The position numbers and the translations under genes were made by a program. From the NCBI RefSeq assembly GCF_019800885.1, contig NZ_JAHVKE010000001.1:1488001-1552000 (forward strand): 64,000 nucleotides of DNA. Direction: 5' to 3'. This document shows, piece after piece, positions 34,229 to 43,672 of the stretch. The DNA comes from Maritalea mobilis. GTDB taxonomy: Bacteria; Pseudomonadota; Alphaproteobacteria; Rhodobacterales; Rhodobacteraceae. The first letter of the stretch is position 1, and the number at the start of each line of letters is the position of its first letter. The notes beneath the pieces were generated by a model. That model was not told where the DNA came from. It worked only from the letters and a program-made list of their open reading frames with translations, and made no database searches.

Positions 34229-35137
34229 ATGCCCTACGCGATCCTCTTTCCCGAGATATCGCCCGAGATCTTCTCGATCACCATCGGCGAGTTCACCTTT
34301 GCCCTGCGCTGGTATGCACTGGCTTATATCGTCGGGCTTGCCGCAGGTTGGTGGCTGATCGTGCAGGCGGTCAAGCGCCCCACGCTCTGGCCGAACGATA
34401 CCAGCCCGATGCGCCCGGACCAGGTCGAAGGGCTTTTGACGGCCGTGGTCCTTGGCGTGATCCTCGGCGGGCGCTTTGGATACGTGCTGTTCTACCAGCC
34501 GGGCGGATACCTGTCCGATCCGCTTGCGATCCTGCGGATCTGGGAGGGGGGCATGTCGTTTCACGGCGGCCTTCTGGGCGTGACGCTGTCGGCCTGGATC
34601 TGGTGCCGCCGCAACGGCATCCCGCCGCTGCAAGTGGCGGACGCGATGGCGATGGTGGTCGCGATCGGTCTGTTCCTCGGGCGGATCGCGAATTTCATCA
34701 ATGCCGAGCTTTGGGGGCGGCCCAGTTACGTGCCCTGGGCCGTGGTATTCCCCGGCCGGGCGGCGCAGGACTGCCTGACGCCCGAGGGCATGGTCGAAAC
34801 CGCCTGGGGCCTCGCCTGCGCGCGGCACCCCTCGCAACTTTACGAGGCGGTGCTCGAAGGGCTGATCATGGGGGCAATCCTGTTGTGGCTGGCCTGGCGG
34901 CGCGGCTGGCTGAAGCGCCCCGGCGCGCTAACCGGCATGTTCTTCGTCATTTACGGGCTGTCCCGGTTCGCGGTCGAGTTCGTTCGCCAGCCCGATGCGC
35001 AATTCGCAGGCCCCGGCAACCCGTTGGGATATGCGCTGCAATTCGGGCCATCGCTCGGGCTGACGATGGGCCAGATCCTGACGATCCCGATGATGCTTGC
35101 CGGTCTTTGGCTGGTCTTGCGCAGGCGCACGGCATGA
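34229..35137 (+). CDS. lgt: Prolipoprotein diacylglyceryl transferase
   Basis: The 302-residue inner-membrane enzyme transfers diacylglycerol from phosphatidylglycerol to the cysteine of the lipobox. Family signatures are [41 protein letters not shown] and the C-terminal [12 protein letters not shown]. The start at 34229 ([15 protein letters not shown]) is chosen because the longer frame has no family similarity. It overlaps the next gene by 4 bases. The lipoprotein-release genes at 23722-25744 work downstream in the same pathway but are not adjacent. Confidence 0.95.
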   Translation: MPYAILFPEISPEIFSITIGEFTFALRWYALAYIVGLAAGWWLIVQAVKRPTLWPNDTSPMRPDQVEGLLTAVVLGVILGGRFGYVLFYQPGGYLSDPLAILRIWEGGMSFHGGLLGVTLSAWIWCRRNGIPPLQVADAMAMVVAIGLFLGRIANFINAELWGRPSYVPWAVVFPGRAAQDCLTPEGMVETAWGLACARHPSQLYEAVLEGLIMGAILLWLAWRRGWLKRPGALTGMFFVIYGLSRFAVEFVRQPDAQFAGPGNPLGYALQFGPSLGLTMGQILTIPMMLAGLWLVLRRRTA

Positions 35138-36216
35138 CCCTGAAGGACCGCCTGATCGAACGGATCGCCCGTACCGGCCCGATGACCGTTGCGGATTACA
35201 TGACCGAATGCCTGCTCCATCCAGAACATGGCTACTACACCACCGGCGACCCGCTTGGCGGCGCGGGCGATTTCATCACCGCGCCCGAGATCAGCCAGAT
35301 GTTCGGCGAATTGCTGGGGCTGTGGCTGGCGCAGGTCTGGATGGACCAAGGCGCGCCATCCCCGTTCAACCTCGTGGAACTGGGCCCGGGCCGAGGGACG
35401 CTGATGGCGGATGCGCTGCGTGCAACCCGCACGGTGCCCGGGCTTCATGGGGCGATGCAACTGCACCTGGTCGAGGCGTCCCCAACGCTGCGCGCGGCGC
35501 AAGAGGGGCTCTTGTCGGATTTTGCGCCACACTGGCACGACAGCCTCGCCACCGTGCCGGACGGCGGCCCCCTGTTCCTGGTCGCGAACGAATTTTTCGA
35601 CGCGCTGCCGATCCGCCAATACCAGCGCGGCGGTGCGGATGGCTGGCATGAACGCATGATCGGGGCCGACGGCGAAAACCTGATCTGGGGCCTGTCGCCC
35701 CCGTCAACCGTCGCGGCCTTGAGCGAGCGGTTGCACAACGTCAGCGAGGGCCAGATCGTCGAGTTGTGCCCTGCGGGCGAAGCGATCGCAGGTGAAATCG
35801 GGCGACGGGTTGCAGCCTTTGGCGGGGCAGCCCTGATCATCGATTACGGCGACTGGACCAGCATCGGCGACACGTTTCAGGCGATGGCGAGCCATGCCTA
35901 TGCCGATCCGCTTGCCGATCCGGGCGGCGCGGATCTGACCGCCCATGTCGCCTTTGGGGCCTTGGCGCGGGCGGCAAACCCGGCTGTGCCCTCGACCCTC
36001 ACACCGCAAGGCGTGTTTCTGGAACGGCTCGGGATCACGCCGCGCGCGCAAACGCTGCTCAAAGGCCTGTCCGGCCCCGCGCGCGATCAGCTTGTCGCCG
36101 CGCACAGGCGGTTGACGCACCCCGAGGAAATGGGAAACCTCTTCAAAGTGCTCGCCCTCATGCCGCCCAGTGCGGCCCCGCCCCCCGGTCTCGATCCTCA
36201 AGGACCTGCTGCCTGA
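35134..36216 (+). CDS. Class I SAM-dependent methyltransferase, MidA/NDUFAF7 family
   Basis: The 360-residue protein begins [35 protein letters not shown], the family N-terminus. [18 protein letters not shown] holds the SAM-binding glycine-rich motif, and [14 protein letters not shown] follows. In mitochondria NDUFAF7 methylates an arginine of the complex I subunit NDUFS2; a like role here on a respiratory complex is inferred. It overlaps lgt by 4 bases (ATGA) and is followed 3 bases later by the multicopper-oxidase-like gene, so all three are one operon. Confidence 0.9.
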   Translation: MTLKDRLIERIARTGPMTVADYMTECLLHPEHGYYTTGDPLGGAGDFITAPEISQMFGELLGLWLAQVWMDQGAPSPFNLVELGPGRGTLMADALRATRTVPGLHGAMQLHLVEASPTLRAAQEGLLSDFAPHWHDSLATVPDGGPLFLVANEFFDALPIRQYQRGGADGWHERMIGADGENLIWGLSPPSTVAALSERLHNVSEGQIVELCPAGEAIAGEIGRRVAAFGGAALIIDYGDWTSIGDTFQAMASHAYADPLADPGGADLTAHVAFGALARAANPAVPSTLTPQGVFLERLGITPRAQTLLKGLSGPARDQLVAAHRRLTHPEEMGNLFKVLALMPPSAAPPPGLDPQGPAA

Positions 36217-36219
36217 ACC

Positions 36220-36996
36220 ATGTCCGCCGCCTCGCTCAGCCTTGAAATCCTGACCTCCCCGTTGCTCGACGGGGTGCAACACGGGTTCTTCACGCGCCGT
36301 GGCGGTGCGTCCTCGGGCATCTTCGAAGGGCTCAATTGCGGCGGCGGTTCGTCCGATCAGCGCGAGATCGTCGAGATGAACCGCGCCCGTGCCGCGCAGG
36401 CCCTGGAGGTCGACCGGGACAAGCTGGTGACCGTGCACCAGGTCCATTCTGCCGCTGCCGTTGCGCTGGACGGCCCGCCACTGAACGGGGAGCGACCGAA
36501 GGCCGATGCCATCGTCACCGCGACACCGGGGCTTGCCATCGCCGTTCTGACCGCCGATTGCCAACCGGTGCTCTTCGCGGACCGCGCGGCGGGCGTGGTC
36601 GCCGCCGCCCATGCCGGATGGCGCGGCGCCATCGATGGCGTGTTGGAGGCGACCGTGGACCAGATGGAAGCGATGGGCGCCCGCCGCGAACACATCCGTG
36701 CCGTGATCGGGCCGTCGATCAGCCAGCGCGCTTATGAAGTGGGGCAGGAATTCCTAGAACGCTTCCTCGATGAGGATCCCGGCAACAGCCGGTTCTTCAT
36801 CAACGGGGCCGACGGCAAATACCTGTTCGACCTACCTGCCTACGGGCTGATGCGGTTGCGCCTCGCCGGGATCGAAAATGCCGAATGGACGCGTCATTGC
36901 ACCTATTCGGACCACGGGCGCTTCTATTCCTATCGCCGCGCCACCCATCGGGGAGAGGCCGACTACGGCCGCCTTCTGTCAGCGATTCGCCTCTGA
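36220..36996 (+). CDS. pgeF: Polyphenol oxidase/laccase-domain protein (PgeF, YfiH family)
   Basis: The 258-residue protein matches the YfiH/LACC1 family: HGFFTRRGGASSGIFEGLNCG, VHQVHSAAAV, ADAIVTATPGLAIAVLTADCQPVLF, AHAGWRGAIDGVLEAT and YSDHGRFYSYRR. The His/Cys residues in HQVHS, ADCQ and HAGW form the metal site. Members act on purine nucleosides and on peptidoglycan precursor quality, as reported for E. coli PgeF. It is the last gene of the lgt-MidA-pgeF operon. A 297-base gap follows in which I see no gene. Confidence 0.93.
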   Translation: MSAASLSLEILTSPLLDGVQHGFFTRRGGASSGIFEGLNCGGGSSDQREIVEMNRARAAQALEVDRDKLVTVHQVHSAAAVALDGPPLNGERPKADAIVTATPGLAIAVLTADCQPVLFADRAAGVVAAAHAGWRGAIDGVLEATVDQMEAMGARREHIRAVIGPSISQRAYEVGQEFLERFLDEDPGNSRFFINGADGKYLFDLPAYGLMRLRLAGIENAEWTRHCTYSDHGRFYSYRRATHRGEADYGRLLSAIRL

Positions 36997-37293
36997 CACC
37001 CTCGCGAAACGGCCGGGATTGCCGCGCTGCCGACAGGCGGTCGGGAAACCTGGGCAGCATCCGGGCAAGCGCTGCCTTGTTCCCGCCGCAAAGTCTGAAC
37101 GCATTTTCTGAAAAACCTTTGGAAAAAGGCCATTCCGAAGCCGATCTTCGCCCCATTTTTGCCCAGTATTTTTACCGCGACTTAACGTCGACGCCCAAAG
37201 ACTGCCACCATCTCGGGTCACGTTGGTCTCAAGCCCGGAAAGGGCGGGACCCAACAAGATAGCGACTGATCGCGGCACGAAAGGAACAGGCAG

Positions 37294-37431
37294 ATGAAGA
37301 CCCGGCGCTGGATGAAAACGATCCTTGAAGAAGCCAAGAAGGCGGAAGATGTGCAAATGACGTGGCACCGCCAGGTCCGCACCAAGCGCGGTATCGCTGC
37401 AAAGCCCATCCGCCTCAAAGCCGCGAGCTGA
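37294..37431 (+). CDS. Small basic protein, 45 residues
   Basis: The open frame from ATG at 37294 to TGA at 37431 is preceded by AAAGGA at 37280-37285, 8 bases from the start. The protein starts MKTRRWMKTILEEAKK and has another basic cluster around HRQVRTKRG, giving a strongly basic charge. An intrinsic terminator follows at 37472. This is a small stand-alone transcription unit between pgeF and the convergent TPR-sulfotransferase gene. I do not recognise the family; RNA binding is a guess from composition. Confidence 0.6.
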   Translation: MKTRRWMKTILEEAKKAEDVQMTWHRQVRTKRGIAAKPIRLKAAS

Positions 37432-37471
37432 TCCCGGCTACGCGCATCGGAAAAAACGAACGCTTGCAAGG

Positions 37472-37496
37472 GGCGGCCAGAATGGCCGCCTTCTTC
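37472..37496 (+). terminator. Intrinsic terminator of the 45-residue gene
   Basis: A 7-bp GC stem GGCGGCC (37472-37478 with 37484-37490), 5-base loop AGAAT, then TTCTTC. It sits 41 bases after the small gene and before the convergent sulfotransferase gene, which ends at 37526. Confidence 0.7.
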
Positions 37497-37525
37497 GTGT
37501 CGGGCGCACGCGTCGCCTGATCGCT

Positions 37526-39586
37526 TCAGGACACGCGCGAAAGATCCACCGACGTGCTCAAGGCGTCCACCAGTGGCTCCAGGGCCTCCTCGTAGTGACG
37601 CCAGCCTGCCACGGCATCCCGTCCGATGGGTTGCCGCGCCGTGGCAAAACTCAGCGTCTTGATCGCCCGATTGGCCGTCTCGGGCGACAGACAGGCGTCC
37701 TCCCAATCGAGGCCCGCGAACGCGATCAGCTTCCGGATTTCAGCCTCGGGCTGCGCAGTCAGCTCCTCATACTCGAGAACAAGCACACGATCTGGCAATT
37801 CCTCGGTCCAGAACTGCACCAAGGCATCGTGCAACCGGATATAGCGCCCCATTTGGGTCAGATCGTAGGCGTAGCGATGCAGCCCTTCCGGGAAAAAATT
37901 GCGCCAGATGGACAGGCCAACATCTCGCGGGTCACGGCGCAACACGACAAAACGCGCGCCCGGCAAGGCCCTCGCCGCATGGCCGATGCGCGAAAAGGTC
38001 GAGATCGCCTTGTCCGCGATGATGTCCGTCGGGCCGGTTCTACGACGCGCCGCGCGCAAATAGCGCTCTCCCGCCTCGGCGAATGCGCTGTCATCGGCCG
38101 CTCCGGCGCGCATCTGTTCGATGGCAGGGGCCAGCGCGCGGCCCAGGAACGGCAATTCGCCCGCGGCCGTGACACGAGAATGTGCCGCAAGGATCGTTTC
38201 GACGAGGGTCGTGCCCGACCTCGGCAGCCCCGTCACGAAGAGAACCGGGTCAGCGGGGCCATTGGTCTCCGCATCACGCAGATGCGTGTGCCAATCCTCG
38301 ACCAGAAGGCGCGCTTCTGCCAGGTCCGCGTCGAAACCGTATGGAAAAGCCTGCGCTGCCAGTCGGTTGGCCCGGTCGAGATGCTCTGCGGCCTCCCCGT
38401 ATCTCGCCAGATCATGCTTTGCCTTGGCCGCTGCGAAATTCAGCGTGCGGCGCGCCGCAGCGTCGAGGGACGGGTTGCCCAACTGCTCTTCCATCCGGGC
38501 AAGCAGGGGATCGTCGGCCGACAGTTTTTTTCCGTTCACATAGGCCCGGTACGCCTCTGCATGATCGGGCGCCGCGTCAATCGCTGCGCGCAAGTCCGTC
38601 TCTGCGCCGGAAAGATCGCCGGCGGTCTGCAACATCTGCGCGCGCTGGGTCAAAAGGAGGGGGTCTTTCGGTGCGTCGGACAAGGCGTCGTTCAAGAGCT
38701 GAAGGCCCGCGTCATGTTCGCCGGCAGTCTCAAGGTCCCAAGCCAGCCGCGATTTCAGTCGCTGCGGCTGCCCCCCCGCCTTGAGCGCGGCGGCAAGGCT
38801 TTTCCGCGCCTCTTCTGGTTTGCGCAACTCGGCCAACACGCCAGCGTGCGCCATCAGTGTTGGAATGTCGCGCGGAGAAAACTTCACCGCCTTTGCAGAC
38901 CAGATGGCCGCGTCTTCGAACCGGCAACTTTCCCGGTAAAGACGTGCAAGATCTGCCGCCACGTTCAATCCCGCAACGGCCGCCTCTTCGAGCAGCTTCT
39001 CAGCCTGCTTGGGTCGTCCAGTGCGTGCAAGGGCGCGGGCCAGATCGGCCTTGTAGCTCGCGTTTTCCGGATCGCGGGACAGGGCCACCTTCAGTGCCTC
39101 CGCCGCAGCGGCCCAATGGCCCCGCGCCATGCGGGCCAGTCCCAGCGCATGCGCAGGCGCAGACGCTGCGGGCGCGGCCTTGAACAGGGCGATGGCGCGT
39201 TTCTCCGCCTCCTCCGGTTTTCCCTCCGAGAGAAGCCGCATGATGGGCTGCACATCCGAGGCCTGCCCCAAGAGAATGCCGGCCTTCGTGGCCTCGCGCT
39301 CCAGCTTCTTCCTCGCCCCGCCGCGCAGAACCCCGTGCAAAGCTTGCCATATGGCCGCTTCACGCGGCTTGGTCTGCAAGGCTTTGCGCAGATGCCGTTC
39401 CGCGCGGTCAAGCCGCCCGCTTTGCGCCTCGATCCGGCCCAGTTGAAACAGCACCTCGGCCTGTCGCGGCACCGCAAGCAGCAAGCGTTCGTAGATCGCC
39501 TGGGCCTCTACAACCTGGCCTGATTGCTGAAACTTCAGCGCGCGCTGGTAGAGCGGTGCGACTTCTTCTTTTCGTGGGGGCAACAT
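37526..39586 (-). CDS. TPR-repeat sulfotransferase family protein
   Basis: The 686-residue protein has about 440 residues of tetratricopeptide repeats (for example YQRALKFQQSGQVVEAQAIYERLLLAVPRQAEVLFQLGRIEAQSG, then further PxxA-type helices) followed by a sulfotransferase domain. The 5'-phosphosulfate-binding motif GLPRSGTT lies near residues 451-458, and VVLRRDPRDVGLSIWRNFFPEG is the 3'-phosphate-binding segment. It is predicted to transfer sulfate from PAPS; the acceptor may be a protein, lipid or glycan. It lies 5 bases after the Lrp-type gene on the same strand, so the two are probably co-transcribed. PAPS would come from the fused enzyme at 41528. Confidence 0.9.
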   Translation of the reverse strand: MLPPRKEEVAPLYQRALKFQQSGQVVEAQAIYERLLLAVPRQAEVLFQLGRIEAQSGRLDRAERHLRKALQTKPREAAIWQALHGVLRGGARKKLEREATKAGILLGQASDVQPIMRLLSEGKPEEAEKRAIALFKAAPAASAPAHALGLARMARGHWAAAAEALKVALSRDPENASYKADLARALARTGRPKQAEKLLEEAAVAGLNVAADLARLYRESCRFEDAAIWSAKAVKFSPRDIPTLMAHAGVLAELRKPEEARKSLAAALKAGGQPQRLKSRLAWDLETAGEHDAGLQLLNDALSDAPKDPLLLTQRAQMLQTAGDLSGAETDLRAAIDAAPDHAEAYRAYVNGKKLSADDPLLARMEEQLGNPSLDAAARRTLNFAAAKAKHDLARYGEAAEHLDRANRLAAQAFPYGFDADLAEARLLVEDWHTHLRDAETNGPADPVLFVTGLPRSGTTLVETILAAHSRVTAAGELPFLGRALAPAIEQMRAGAADDSAFAEAGERYLRAARRRTGPTDIIADKAISTFSRIGHAARALPGARFVVLRRDPRDVGLSIWRNFFPEGLHRYAYDLTQMGRYIRLHDALVQFWTEELPDRVLVLEYEELTAQPEAEIRKLIAFAGLDWEDACLSPETANRAIKTLSFATARQPIGRDAVAGWRHYEEALEPLVDALSTSVDLSRVS

Positions 39587-39591
39587 GACGG

Positions 39592-41348
<1,757 letters not shown>

Positions 41349-41378
41349 GCCCGAACAGCGCCTTCAGATCCACGTTTC

Positions 41379-41412
41379 GCCCCGCCCGGACCGTCCGGGC
41401 GGGGCTTTTCTT
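41379..41412 (+). terminator. Intrinsic terminator of trxB
   Basis: An 11-bp stem (41379-41389 with 41395-41405), 5-base loop ACCGT, then TTTTCTTT. It separates trxB from the fused sulfate-activation gene, so that gene needs its own promoter. Confidence 0.85.
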
Positions 41413-41490
41413 TGGCCTGTTGACCGCCCCGTGGCTGCGGAAATTGGCCAATTTCGCCACAGCCCCTTTTCTGCGGCTGCGAAATGTGAG

Positions 41491-41512
41491 ATGTGTTCAT
41501 TGCTGAACACAT
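41491..41512. promoter_or_regulatory. Perfect palindrome, candidate operator of the fused gene
   Basis: ATGTGTTCA (41491-41499) and TGAACACAT (41504-41512) are perfect 9-bp arms around a 4-base centre TTGC. The palindrome lies 15 bases before the ATG of the fused gene, in the promoter or leader. Size and position fit a MarR-type operator, and the downstream protein starts with a MarR-type domain. Direct evidence of binding is lacking. Confidence 0.6.
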
Positions 41513-41527
41513 ATTGAGTCTCCTCGA

Positions 41528-43603
41528 ATGCCCGCCGCGCCAAGCACGACCACCCTGCCGGAAGACGACCAGCTCTTCCGCCTCCTGCGCCAGCTCGACG
41601 CTGCGCCGGATGCATCGCAGCGCGCGACGGCGCAGGCGCTGGGGATCAGCCTCGGGCGGCTCAATGCGCAACTTCGGGCCGTGGCGGACGCTGGCTTCGT
41701 CAAGATCTCGGACCGGGCCGGGCCGGACAAGCGTCAGCGCTTCGCCTATGCCCTCACCTCTCGCGGGGCCGCCGAAAAGGCGCGCCTCACCGACCGTTTC
41801 CTCGCACGCAAACTTGCCGAGTACGACGCGCTCCATGCCGAACTGACCGGCGCCACGAGCGGACTTCTTTCTCTCAAACCCAGGATTCAGATGATGCAGA
41901 ACCATCACGCACCCATTCAGGAACTCTACGTTTCGCCCGATAGCGCGCAGAAATTGAAGCGCGAAGCCGGCGACCTGCTGTCGTGGGATTTGACGCCGCG
42001 CCAGATTTGCGACCTTGAACTGTTGATGAACGGCGGCTTCAGCCCGCTCAAGGGCTTTCTCGGCAAGGAAGATTACGAGTCGGTCGTCGACAACATGCGC
42101 CTCGCCGATGGCACGCTCTGGCCGATGCCGATCACGCTCGATATCTCCGAGGATTTTGCGGCCAAGATCGAAGAAGGCCAGGACATCGCACTGCGCGACC
42201 AGGAAGGTGTGATCCTCGCGATCCTCTCCGTCAGCGACAAGTGGGTGCCGAACAAGGCCCACGAAGCCGAGAAGGTTTTCGGCGCTGACGATATCGCCCA
42301 CCCGGCGGTGAACTATCTGCATCACACCGCTGGCCCCGTCTATCTGGGCGGCGCGATCACCGGCATCCAGCCGCCGGTCCATTATGATTTCCGCGCCCGC
42401 CGCGACACCCCGAACGAATTGCGCGCCTATTTCCGCAAGCTGGGCTGGCGCAAGGTCGTCGCCTTCCAGACGCGCAACCCGCTGCACCGCGCGCACCAGG
42501 AACTGACCTTCCGCGCCGCGAAAGAGGCTCAGGCCAACCTGCTGATCCACCCCGTCGTGGGTATGACCAAACCCGGCGATGTCGACCACTTCACCCGCGT
42601 GCGTTGCTATGAGGCGGTGCTCGATCAATACCCCAGCGCCACAACAACCATGTCGCTGTTGAACCTCGCCATGCGCATGGCCGGCCCGCGCGAAGCCGTC
42701 TGGCACGGGCTGATCCGCAAGAACCACGGCTGCACGCATTTCATCGTCGGTCGCGACCATGCCGGCCCCGGCAAGAACAGCGCGGGCGAGGATTTCTACG
42801 GCCCCTATGACGCGCAGGACCTGTTCCGTCAGCACCAGGAAGAAATCGGCATCGAAATGGTCGATTTCAAACACATGGTCTACGTTCAGGAACGCGCCCA
42901 GTACGAGCCCGCCGACGAGATCGAGGACAAGGATAACGTCACGATCCTCAACATCTCGGGCACGGAACTCCGTCGCCGCCTGCGCGAAGGGCTGGAAATC
43001 CCGGAATGGTTCTCCTTCCCCGAGGTGGTCAAGGAACTGCGCCGCACCTCACCGCCGCGCTCCAAGCAAGGCTTCACCGTGTTCTTCACCGGCCTCAGTG
43101 GCTCGGGCAAATCGACCATCGCCAACGCCATCATGGTCAAACTGATGGAAATGGGAGGTCGACCCGTTACGCTTCTCGACGGGGATGTCGTGCGCAAGCA
43201 CCTGTCGTCCGAGCTTGGTTTCTCCAAGGAACACCGCGACATCAACATCCGCCGCATCGGCTATGTCGCCTCCGAGATCACCAAGAACGGCGGCATCGCG
43301 ATCTGCGCACCGATCGCGCCGTATACCTCGACCCGCCGTGCCGTGCGCGAGATGATCGAAGCCTATGGCGCCTTCGTCGAAGTCCATGTCGCCACCAGCC
43401 TCGAGGAATGTGAACGCCGCGACCGCAAGGGCCTCTATGCGCTGGCGCGCGAGGGCAAGATCAAGGAGTTCACCGGCATCTCCGACCCCTACGAAGAGCC
43501 GAAGGAGCCCGAGCTGCGCGTCGACACCGAGGGGATGGATGTCGATTACTGCGCACAACAGGTGCTGTTGAAACTGGAATCCATGGGGCTGGTCGCAGGC
43601 TGA
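41528..43603 (+). CDS. MarR-type winged-helix domain fused to ATP sulfurylase and APS kinase
   Basis: One uninterrupted 691-residue frame. Residues 14-106 resemble EPS-associated MarR-family regulators: a winged helix-turn-helix (ASQRATAQALGISLGRLNAQLR at about 29-50, wing to about 76) and a long helix (AAEKARLTDRFLARKLAEYDALHAEL). Residues 122-505 are ATP sulfurylase (QTRNPLHRAH at 314-323, GRDHAGPG at 408-415). Residues 511-691 are APS kinase (P-loop GLSGSGKS at 522-529). Together the enzyme parts make PAPS from sulfate. ATGATG at 41891, preceded by a weak AGGA at 41882-41885, could start a separate 570-residue enzyme of normal length; the leader ATG at 41528 has only a poor ribosome binding site. 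A palindrome lies upstream. The fusion could be real or reflect a lost stop codon. Confidence 0.9.
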   Translation: MPAAPSTTTLPEDDQLFRLLRQLDAAPDASQRATAQALGISLGRLNAQLRAVADAGFVKISDRAGPDKRQRFAYALTSRGAAEKARLTDRFLARKLAEYDALHAELTGATSGLLSLKPRIQMMQNHHAPIQELYVSPDSAQKLKREAGDLLSWDLTPRQICDLELLMNGGFSPLKGFLGKEDYESVVDNMRLADGTLWPMPITLDISEDFAAKIEEGQDIALRDQEGVILAILSVSDKWVPNKAHEAEKVFGADDIAHPAVNYLHHTAGPVYLGGAITGIQPPVHYDFRARRDTPNELRAYFRKLGWRKVVAFQTRNPLHRAHQELTFRAAKEAQANLLIHPVVGMTKPGDVDHFTRVRCYEAVLDQYPSATTTMSLLNLAMRMAGPREAVWHGLIRKNHGCTHFIVGRDHAGPGKNSAGEDFYGPYDAQDLFRQHQEEIGIEMVDFKHMVYVQERAQYEPADEIEDKDNVTILNISGTELRRRLREGLEIPEWFSFPEVVKELRRTSPPRSKQGFTVFFTGLSGSGKSTIANAIMVKLMEMGGRPVTLLDGDVVRKHLSSELGFSKEHRDINIRRIGYVASEITKNGGIAICAPIAPYTSTRRAVREMIEAYGAFVEVHVATSLEECERRDRKGLYALAREGKIKEFTGISDPYEEPKEPELRVDTEGMDVDYCAQQVLLKLESMGLVAG

Positions 43604-43625
43604 TCCCGGCCCGGGTCATGAACCG

Positions 43626-43660
43626 AAAAGAGGCGCCAATGGCGCCTCTTTTTTCTTTTT
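43626..43660 (+). terminator. Intrinsic terminator of the sulfate-activation gene
   Basis: A 12-bp stem (43626-43637 with 43641-43652), 3-base loop AAT, with A run before and T-rich tail after. It is likely bidirectional and also serves the MORN-repeat gene on the minus strand. Confidence 0.9.
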
Positions 43661-43672
43661 CTGCTGGGTTTG

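Noticed and set aside
37595..39523. 642-codon open frame antisense to the TPR-sulfotransferase gene
   Set aside because: No recognisable domain; the other strand has TPR repeats and the sulfotransferase motif.
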